NCBI GenBank assembly: GCA_903863885.1
Contig: CAIPEB010000567.1
Coordinates: forward strand, 1 to 58,554
DNA from: an uncultured Planctomycetaceae bacterium
Lineage (GTDB): Bacteria; Planctomycetota; Planctomycetia; Pirellulales; Pirellulaceae
Length of the DNA: 58,554 bases
Direction of reading: 5' to 3'
Shown: positions 52,161 through 58,554 of the stretch, piece after piece
Layout: each line of letters opens with the position of its first letter
Numbering within the stretch: position 1 is the first letter of the stretch
Notes under the pieces: model-generated
What the model saw: only the letters and a program-made list of their open reading frames with translations
Told to the model about the DNA's origin: nothing
Databases searched by the model: none
Made by a program: the position numbers and the translations under genes

Positions 52161-55100
52161 CTACAGTCGAGCGTTGCCCGGCGGCGCAGCATCGCTGGTT
52201 CGCCGGAGATCGAGTGTCATCGGGTAGTCGGGATTTGTTTCGACAACGGGAATCGCGGCGGGACCTCCCGTGTGCCCCATCGCAAAGAACCTCGCCGCGC
52301 GGCGGCTTTCGGCCTCGTACGCGTTGACGGGAAACCTCTCGAAGTGCCGGCCGCCGGGGTGGGCGACATGCCACGTGCAGCCGCCGATGGAACGGCCGTT
52401 CCAGATATCAAGGACATCGAACACGAGGGGCGTGTGCACGGGGATGGTCGGGTGCAGACACGAAGGAGGCTGCCACGCGCGGAATCGGACACCCGCCACG
52501 AATTCGCCGACGGTGCCCGTGGGATGCATCGGCACTCTGCGGCCGTTGCATGCCACGATGTGCCGCTGATCGGTCATTCCGCGGACCTTGATCTGGATGC
52601 GGTCGAGCGACGAATCCACATACCGTGCCGTGCCGCTGCTGGCGACCTCTTCGCCGAGCACGTGCCACGGTTCGATGGCCTGGCGCACTTCGATTTCGAT
52701 ATTCCGGTGGGCGACCTGTCCGATAAGCGGGAACCGGAACTCAAAGTGCGGGGCAAACCAATCGAGTTCAAACGGGTAGCCCGCATCCCGCATTTCTTCG
52801 AGAACTTCGGAGAAATCCGCCGACACGAAGTGAGGCAGCATGAAGCGGTCGTGCAAGGCCGTGCCCCAGCGAACCAGGCGTTCGCGATAGGGAACTCGCC
52901 AGAATCGGGAAATCATGGCTCTGAGCAGCAGTTGCTGTGTCAGGCTCATGCGCGCATGCGGCGGCATTTCGAACGATCGCAATTCGACAAGCCCCAACCG
53001 CCCCGATGCTGCGTCCGGCGAAAAGAGCTTGTCGATACAGAACTCGGTCCGATGCGTATTCCCCGTCGCGTCGACGAGCAGATGACGAAACACTCGATCC
53101 ACCAGCCACGGCGGCGCCGGGCCCTTTTCGGGAATCTGGCGGAAAGCGATTTCCAGTTCGTGCAGCGTTTCGGTCCGAGCCTCGTCCACGCGAGGCGCCT
53201 GGCTGGTGGGACCGATGAACAGTCCGGAAAACAGATAGGACAGCGACGGCCGGTTGTTCCAGTAAGCCACCAGGCTGCGCAGCAGATCGGGCCTCCGCAA
53301 CACGGGGCTATCCGCCGGTGTGGGTCCGCCAATGACGATGTGATTCCCGCCGCCCGTGCCGGCATGCCGGCCGTCCAGCTGGAATTTCTCCGGCCGCAAC
53401 CGGCTTTGGCGAGCTTCCTCGTACAAGGTCGTGGTGTTTTCGACCAGTTTTTTCCAGTTGTGTGCCGGCTGCAGATTCACCTCGATCACGCCCGGGTCCG
53501 GCGTCACTTTGAAATGTTCAAGGCGAAAGTCGTAGGGCGGAGCATAGCCTTCCATGCGCACCGGAATATCGAGATCTGCCGCGGCGGTTTCGACCGCGGC
53601 CACCAGATCCAGGTAATCTTCCAAGTAGGGTACCGGGGGCATGAACACGTGCAGTACGCCGCCTCGTGCCTCGACACACAGAGCCGTGCGCACGACCTGC
53701 TCGGGAGAAGCCGCTCGCCATGCCACGCGGCGGCGAGAAGTTCTCCGCAGCGTGGCCGTACCTCCATGTTCTCCGTCGCGGGCTTCATACGGCGGGAATT
53801 GAAACGAGGCGCCCTCGCTCCGAGCGTTCTCCGGGGCGCGACGCCTGCCGTTCGAAGGAGAAGCCGACACGGCCCGCTGCGATTCCTGCGGCAACGGATC
53901 TCGCGGCTCAAGTGGATCTCGCTCGGAGAGCATCGGCAACTTTTCGGGCGGAGCCCAGGGGAGAGAATCCAGCGGAAGTCGATAACCCAGAGGTGAATCG
54001 CCGGGCAGCAGGAACATGGCACCCGGCCGGAACAGCCAAGCGCCGCTATCCCACCGTGGACCATCTCGTCCGACGAGCCGCGGCCGCAACGGCAACACGT
54101 ACCCTGCCGGCTCGTTCAAACCGCGTTCGAAAATGCGGGCCAGACGCGCACGCTCTTCTTCGTCCTGTAGATTGGAGGTCAGCGGATCGACGTTGGCGGG
54201 CAGACGGCGTTCTTTCCAGAGGTAATACCATGCATCCTCGTAAGCGGGCTGCACGCATTCCTCCGGCACGTCCAGCAGTTCGGCCAGTCGGCAGATCATT
54301 GCTTTGGCTTCGGCCGCCTGGCAACTCTGCCCCATTTCGTCGTGCGCGACCAGTCGGGGTTCTTTCCAGATCGCCACACCGTCACGGCGCCAGTAGCAAC
54401 TCAAAGCCCAGCGTGGCAACGATTCGCCCGGATACCACTTGCCCTGCCCAAAATGCAGCAGCGGGCCCTGGCCGAACTTGTTTGCCAAACGCTTGAAGAG
54501 ATTGCCGGCGGCCTTGCGTTTGCCTGCGCCGAGCGCGGCCGTGTTCCATTCGGGACTGTCCAGATCGTCCGCCGATACGAACGTCGGTTCGCCACCCATT
54601 GTCAGATGAACCGCATCGGCTTCGAGCGCCGCATCGACCAGTTGCCCCAGAGCGCCGATGCGAGTCCATTGCTCGGCGCTGTAGGGAAGCGTCACTCGCG
54701 GATCTTCATGAATGCGTTGGACGCTCATCGCGAAGTGGAATTCCGCCTTGCACTCGCTGACCGACCCTGTGATGGGTGCGGCAGATCCGGGGTTCGGCGT
54801 CGCGGCAAGCGGCAGATGTCCTTCCCCGGCGAGCAGTCCGGATGTCGGATCGAGCCCGACCCAACCGGCTCCCGGCAGATAGACTTCGGCCCAGGCATGC
54901 AGATCGCAGAAGTCCCTTTCGGTTCCGGACGGCCCGTCGAGTGCGGGCACATCCGACTTGAGTTGAATGAGGTAGCCCGACACAAAGCGGGCGGCCAGTC
55001 CGAGGTTTCTCAGAAGCTGCACCATCAGCCACGCCGAGTCGCGGCAGGAACCGCTCTGCAATTCGAGGGTCTCTTCACAGGACTGAACTCCCGGTTCCAG

Positions 55101-55583
55101 CCGGATGACGTACTGAATCAGTTCCTTGAGGTGCCGGTTTACATCGACCAGAAAATCGACAGTGCCGGTGGAACCGCGGGGAATGCGGTCCAACAAGGTC
55201 TTCATGCGGGGACCGCAGGGCAGGGCGTTGAGAAACGGGCGCAGGTCTTTCCGCAGTTCTTCCGGGTACTCGAATGGAAGCTCGCTGGCCGTCTCCTCCA
55301 GAAAGAAATCGAACGGATTGACGACCGTCATTTCCGCGACGAGATCTACCTCGACGGAGAATTCCGAGGTCGGCTGCGGAACCACGAGCCGTGCAAGATA
55401 GTTGCCGTGCGGGTCCTGTTGCCAGTTGAGAAAATGCCTGTCCGGAGCGACCTTCATCGAGTAACTGCAGATCGGCGTCCGGCAATGCGGTGCCGGCCGC
55501 AACCGCACGACCTGCGGCGACATGGACACGGGCCGATCGTACCGATAGCTGGTGCGATGGTTCAATGCGACGCGGATGGTCAT
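52161..55583 (-). CDS. Transglutaminase fused to DUF2126
   Basis: 1140 residues, normal for the family. The N-terminal 300 residues form a transglutaminase-like domain with C180 (GSCRDSAW), H229 (DLHAWAEVY) and D245 (GLDPTSG). The remainder is DUF2126 (MGGEPTFVSADD, HFGQGKWYPGE, GGGNHIVIGGPTP, DGRHAGTGGGNH, NRPSLSYLFSGLF), a domain almost always found in this type of operon and of unknown biochemistry, perhaps an amidoligase-like or metal-binding enzyme. A low-complexity arginine/serine-rich linker lies near 550-620. No signal peptide. Confidence 0.95.
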   Translation of the reverse strand: MTIRVALNHRTSYRYDRPVSMSPQVVRLRPAPHCRTPICSYSMKVAPDRHFLNWQQDPHGNYLARLVVPQPTSEFSVEVDLVAEMTVVNPFDFFLEETASELPFEYPEELRKDLRPFLNALPCGPRMKTLLDRIPRGSTGTVDFLVDVNRHLKELIQYVIRLEPGVQSCEETLELQSGSCRDSAWLMVQLLRNLGLAARFVSGYLIQLKSDVPALDGPSGTERDFCDLHAWAEVYLPGAGWVGLDPTSGLLAGEGHLPLAATPNPGSAAPITGSVSECKAEFHFAMSVQRIHEDPRVTLPYSAEQWTRIGALGQLVDAALEADAVHLTMGGEPTFVSADDLDSPEWNTAALGAGKRKAAGNLFKRLANKFGQGPLLHFGQGKWYPGESLPRWALSCYWRRDGVAIWKEPRLVAHDEMGQSCQAAEAKAMICRLAELLDVPEECVQPAYEDAWYYLWKERRLPANVDPLTSNLQDEEERARLARIFERGLNEPAGYVLPLRPRLVGRDGPRWDSGAWLFRPGAMFLLPGDSPLGYRLPLDSLPWAPPEKLPMLSERDPLEPRDPLPQESQRAVSASPSNGRRRAPENARSEGASFQFPPYEARDGEHGGTATLRRTSRRRVAWRAASPEQVVRTALCVEARGGVLHVFMPPVPYLEDYLDLVAAVETAAADLDIPVRMEGYAPPYDFRLEHFKVTPDPGVIEVNLQPAHNWKKLVENTTTLYEEARQSRLRPEKFQLDGRHAGTGGGNHIVIGGPTPADSPVLRRPDLLRSLVAYWNNRPSLSYLFSGLFIGPTSQAPRVDEARTETLHELEIAFRQIPEKGPAPPWLVDRVFRHLLVDATGNTHRTEFCIDKLFSPDAASGRLGLVELRSFEMPPHARMSLTQQLLLRAMISRFWRVPYRERLVRWGTALHDRFMLPHFVSADFSEVLEEMRDAGYPFELDWFAPHFEFRFPLIGQVAHRNIEIEVRQAIEPWHVLGEEVASSGTARYVDSSLDRIQIKVRGMTDQRHIVACNGRRVPMHPTGTVGEFVAGVRFRAWQPPSCLHPTIPVHTPLVFDVLDIWNGRSIGGCTWHVAHPGGRHFERFPVNAYEAESRRAARFFAMGHTGGPAAIPVVETNPDYPMTLDLRRTSDAAPPGNARL

Positions 55584-55649
55584 GGTGCGGTTCCTGGAGG
55601 ACGGCCTGCGGCTGGGCGGATTGCGTGACGGCGTCGGCTTCCCGGCCTG

Positions 55650-56657
55650 TTACGAATTCGCAGCCGAGGAGTGTTGCTGCTGAGTGTCTGCCGACGTGCG
55701 GCCTGCTTCTCGGCCTGCTTCGGTTGAAAAGAAGCTCTCCGAGATGGCATCACCTACGAGGTTCAGCTTGGTCTGAAAGCTGTCGATGAATTCGTGCAGG
55801 CCGCCGCTGATCACTTCCTGGATATGCGCGTAGTCCAATTCGGCGCGCAGACGCCCGAGTCGCTGTTCGGCTCGATTCCGAAAGCTCCCTGAGCTTCCGC
55901 CGGTAATCAACAGAAGCGACTGCTCGGCGCGGGCAAGGCAGAACCGCATTGCTCGCGGGAAATCGGGATTCAGAATCAGGAACTCAGCGACATTGGCTGG
56001 TTGGATGCGCCCGTAGGATTTGCGGTACATCTCGAGCGCATTGGTGGATTTCAGCAGTGCTGCCCACTGATTGCCGTCCAGTGAAGTGCCGACATAGGCA
56101 GGACTCGGCAACAGCAGGTAGTACTTGACGTCAAGAATTCTCGATGTCTTGTCCGCTCGCTCGAGCAGTCGGCCGAGCCGGCGGAAGTGCCACGATTCGC
56201 CGCGCGACATCGTTGCTTCGGCCACGCCCTCCAGAACGTAGCCCGACTGTTTGATCTGGCTGAAGAAATCAAACGGTGACTCCTGTACTTTCTGCGGCTC
56301 CGCGGATCGCACCATCAAGTAGAACTTGTTCAGTTCCTCCCACATGGCCGAGCTGATGACGTCTCTCGCGGTGCGCGCGTTCTCGCGCGCGACTTGCAGG
56401 CACGAGAGAATCGAATTGGGATTGCGCTGGTCAAACGTCAGAAACTGCAGGACGTTTTCCTGTGTAGCCCGGCCGTACCATTCCTCGAAGGCGCCGTGGT
56501 CGCCCGTGGTCGAGACGAGGGGCGCCCACTCGCCGGCCATGTCGGGGCCGATGTCCAGCGACAGATTAAGATTCACGTCTATGAAACGCGCCACGTTTTC
56601 GGCGCGCTCGACGTAACGGCTCATCCAGTAGATTGAATCAGCGACTCGGCTCAACAT
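55650..56657 (-). CDS. Alpha-E domain protein
   Basis: 335 residues, one alpha-E domain beginning MLSRVADSIYWMSRYVERAENVARF, the family hallmark. All-helical, no transmembrane segment. It starts six bases after the stop of the stand-alone ATP-grasp gene. The same two domains are fused in the gene at 49500, so this protein most likely works in a complex with the ATP-grasp enzyme. The last 20 residues are polar and probably disordered. Enzymatic function unknown. Confidence 0.93.
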   Translation of the reverse strand: MLSRVADSIYWMSRYVERAENVARFIDVNLNLSLDIGPDMAGEWAPLVSTTGDHGAFEEWYGRATQENVLQFLTFDQRNPNSILSCLQVARENARTARDVISSAMWEELNKFYLMVRSAEPQKVQESPFDFFSQIKQSGYVLEGVAEATMSRGESWHFRRLGRLLERADKTSRILDVKYYLLLPSPAYVGTSLDGNQWAALLKSTNALEMYRKSYGRIQPANVAEFLILNPDFPRAMRFCLARAEQSLLLITGGSSGSFRNRAEQRLGRLRAELDYAHIQEVISGGLHEFIDSFQTKLNLVGDAISESFFSTEAGREAGRTSADTQQQHSSAANS

Positions 56658-56663
56658 GATCCG

Positions 56664-58178
56664 CTATCCTTCTGCAACTCTCGACGGGCCATTCGCCTGC
56701 GGTACCCGGTTCTGAAGGACCCATGTGTCCTTGCTGCCGCCGCCCTGCGACGAGTTGACGACGAGAGACCCTTTCGTCAACGCGACGCGAGTCAGGCCTC
56801 CCGGAAGAATGTAGATGCTCTCGCCGTAGAGGATGTAGGGACGCAGATCGACGTGCCTTCCCTCCAGGTGGTCTCCGACTATGGTCGGCACGCGCGACAG
56901 CGAGAGCATCGGCTGAGCCACGTAATTCCGCGGGTTTGTCAGAATCAACTCGCGGTACCTTGTGCGTTGTTCAGCGGTGGATCGCGGCCCCAGCAGAATC
57001 CCGTATCCGCCCGATTCGTTGGCCGGTTTGATCACCAGTTCATCCATGTGCGCCAGCACGTGTGACCGCTGCTTCTCATCGCTGCAGAGATACGTCGGCA
57101 CATTGGGCAGAATCGTCTCTTCGCTCAGATAGTACTTGATCATCTGCGGCACATAGGCATAGACCGCTTTGTCGTCCGCGATCCCGGTTCCGGGGGCATT
57201 TGCCAGAGCCACGCGGCCCGCCCGGTAGACGTCCATCAATCCGGGAACACCCAGCGCTGAATCGGCTCGAAATGTCATCGGATCGAGGAAGTCGTCGTCG
57301 ATGCGGCGATAGATTACGTCCACCCGCTTGAGCCCGCGCGTAGTGCGCATGCACACAAAACCGTTCGACACGATGAGGTCCGACCCCTGCACCAATTCCA
57401 CTCCCATCTGCCGAGCCAGAAAGCAATGCTCGTAGTAGGCCGAGTTGTAGATGCCCGGAGTCAGCACAACCACGACTGGGTCTCCGGTCGTGGGCGGCGA
57501 AATGTACTGCAGCATCTTCAGCAATTGCTCGGGGTAATCTTCCACAGGCGTGATCGACATGCCGTCAAACAGCTTGGGAAACGTGCGCTTCATCACCTCG
57601 CGATTTTCCAGAACATAAGACACGCCCGATGGACATCGCAGATTATCCTCCAGGACGTAGATCTGACCCTGTGCGTCTCGGACCAGATCGGTTCCCGTGA
57701 TGTGGCACCAGATCCCCCGCGGAGGCGTCAACCCGACACACTGCGACAGAAAGTTCTTGCTCGTCTTGATCATCTCGGCAGGAAAAACACCGTCCCGCAC
57801 AATCCGCTGATCGTGGTACATGTCCTGAATGAACGCATTCAGTGCCGTAATGCGCTGTCGCAATCCCGCCTCGATCCACCGCCACTCACCACTTTCGATC
57901 ACCCGCGGAATCAGGTCGAACGGCCAGATCTTCTCCGTGCCCCCCTCGTGCCCATAGACATTGAACGTGATGCCCATGTTAAGCATCGCCTGATCAGCTG
58001 CCCGCTGTCGCCGCGACAGTTCTTCGCTGTTCAGCGTTTTGAGCCGCATTGCTAGCAACTCGGCACGGGGCCAGGGGCGACCATCCGCCTGGAAGAGTTC
58101 GTCGTAATAGCCATTTGTGTCGTAATCAGAAAACCGCAGATCCATACCGACGGAATAATCATCAACAGCTATCGACAC
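56664..58178 (-). CDS. Circularly permuted type 2 ATP-grasp protein
   Basis: 504 residues. ATP-grasp features include [29 protein letters not shown], and the nucleotide-binding stretch [20 protein letters not shown]-grasp enzymes join a carboxylate to an amine using ATP. It is the first gene of the five-gene operon. The GTG at 58178 is preferred over an ATG eleven codons in because GGGGAGAG lies about seven bases upstream. With alpha-E, transglutaminase and DUF2126 partners it is predicted, by published comparative genomics of amidoligase neighbourhoods, to build a peptide or modify a protein. Confidence 0.95.
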   Translation of the reverse strand: MSIAVDDYSVGMDLRFSDYDTNGYYDELFQADGRPWPRAELLAMRLKTLNSEELSRRQRAADQAMLNMGITFNVYGHEGGTEKIWPFDLIPRVIESGEWRWIEAGLRQRITALNAFIQDMYHDQRIVRDGVFPAEMIKTSKNFLSQCVGLTPPRGIWCHITGTDLVRDAQGQIYVLEDNLRCPSGVSYVLENREVMKRTFPKLFDGMSITPVEDYPEQLLKMLQYISPPTTGDPVVVVLTPGIYNSAYYEHCFLARQMGVELVQGSDLIVSNGFVCMRTTRGLKRVDVIYRRIDDDFLDPMTFRADSALGVPGLMDVYRAGRVALANAPGTGIADDKAVYAYVPQMIKYYLSEETILPNVPTYLCSDEKQRSHVLAHMDELVIKPANESGGYGILLGPRSTAEQRTRYRELILTNPRNYVAQPMLSLSRVPTIVGDHLEGRHVDLRPYILYGESIYILPGGLTRVALTKGSLVVNSSQGGGSKDTWVLQNRVPQANGPSRVAEG

Positions 58179-58335
58179 GGTTTACTCTCCCCTGCAAGAA
58201 CGTCCATGCACACCGACCGAGCAGCACGTGCACTTCCTTTGGGCAGGCAGATATATTCCCCCCACTTTTCTCCACTCTTCAGACAACTAGGCAACTGGCA
58301 TGCCGTAGCGTGAACTTCTGAGCGCAGCGTCGCTG

Positions 58336-58474
58336 ACAGACACCCACCCTGCGTCTCCCGCGACAACAGACACCCACACGAAACTCCTTTGATAACAGAC
58401 ACCCACACGGCGCCGGCGTGAGGAGTGTGGGTGTCTGTGTCCGGAAGGGGCCGGAGGAGGATGGGTGTCTGTGT
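58336..58474. repeat. TGTGGGTGTCTGT repeat family, five copies in both orientations
   Basis: ACAGACACCCAC occurs at 58336-58347, 58366-58379 and 58395-58408 (the last two extended to ACAGACACCCACAC). The reverse complement is at 58425-58438 (GTGTGGGTGTCTGT) and 58462-58472. The copies at 58395 and 58425 form a perfect 14-bp stem with a 16-base loop. The array may be a REP-like or mobile-element-derived structure. Confidence 0.85.
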
Positions 58475-58510
58475 GCTGAGGGAAAATCGTGCGGAGCAGG
58501 CGCGGGGCAG

Positions 58511-58543
58511 CGATCAGAGCGTGATCAGAAGGCGATCAGGGAG
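58511..58543. repeat. Three 11-bp units carrying GATCAG
   Basis: GATCAG at 58512, 58523 and 58534 repeats with an exact 11-base period (CGATCAGAGCG, TGATCAGAAGG, CGATCAGGGAG). Function unknown; it may continue beyond the window or be chance. Confidence 0.5.
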
Positions 58544-58554
58544 GAGGGACTCGC

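Larger units (their letters stand above)
58179..58554. other. Region upstream of the peptide-tagging operon
   Basis: 376 bases to the window edge with two repeat families (58336-58474 and 58511-58543) and no reliable gene. GTGGAGAAAAGTGGGG on the minus strand near 58260-58275 is a direct repeat of TGGRG with 5-base spacing, reminiscent of an MraZ-type operator, but only two units are seen. Confidence 0.4.

Noticed and set aside
52272-53996. 574-residue plus-strand frame
   Set aside because: Antisense to DUF2126, which is conserved across its length.
58169-58408. 79-residue cysteine-rich minus-strand frame just before the ATP-grasp gene, considered as a substrate peptide
   Set aside because: Its N-terminal part is translated from the TGTGGGTGTCTGT repeats and it has no ribosome binding site; cysteines come from TGT/TGC codons of the repeat and GC-rich sequence.

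Overview
The window reads as chromosomal DNA of a planctomycete (Planctomycetota, probably Pirellulales-like; this is an inference). The clues are a DUF1559 protein with a prepilin-type N-terminus, a hydrazine-synthase-alpha-like secreted diheme protein, many secreted sulfatases and glycoside hydrolases without any SusC/SusD pair, and high GC. No rRNA, tRNA, CRISPR array, transposase or phage gene was seen.

Layout. 1-4.3 kb: a DUF1559 gene, then a divergent membrane histidine kinase and sigma-54 response regulator with overlapping stop and start codons. The regulator has GAFTDA in place of the usual GAFTGA loop. 5.1-7.6 kb: a polyprenyl-phosphate sugar transferase whose stop overlaps the start of a partner-switching module (RsbW-like kinase, receiver-PP2C phosphatase, STAS antagonist). 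7.7-23 kb: mostly exported proteins, namely a GH29 fucosidase, the HZS-alpha-like diheme protein, a site-2 protease, a DUF2461 protein, a TIM-barrel glycosidase, a Rid-type protein, a PHP phosphoesterase, a large beta-helix protein and a PHB-depolymerase-type esterase. 24-26.3 kb: an SMP-30 lactonase followed by glucose-6-phosphate dehydrogenase. 26.5-38.8 kb: a GH38-like enzyme, a heparinase II/III-like lyase, a cysteine desulfurase and three secreted sulfatases. 39-45.5 kb: an MMPL/HpnN-like exporter, small hypotheticals and a winged-helix AAA+ ATPase. 45.9-48.4 kb: a GH36-type alpha-galactosidase with an NPCBM domain. 48.6-58.2 kb: a five-gene minus-strand operon of circularly permuted ATP-grasp, alpha-E, transglutaminase-DUF2126, fused ATP-grasp/alpha-E, and transglutaminase.

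How the genes fit together. Fucosidase, galactosidase, mannosidase-like, lyase, beta-helix and sulfatase genes suggest breakdown of a sulfated, fucose- and uronate-containing polysaccharide, dispersed rather than in one operon. The zwf/SMP-30 pair could feed sugars into the oxidative pentose phosphate route. The terminal operon matches the type of gene neighbourhood predicted by comparative genomics to make and process a peptide or protein tag; its product is unknown.

The most unusual non-coding signal is a composite element built from two different 7-bp tandem repeats. It occurs three times, always in the same orientation and within about 15 bases after a stop codon; a fourth, degenerate copy is possible. 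A second repeat family, based on TGTGGGTGTCTGT in both orientations, lies at the right edge of the window.
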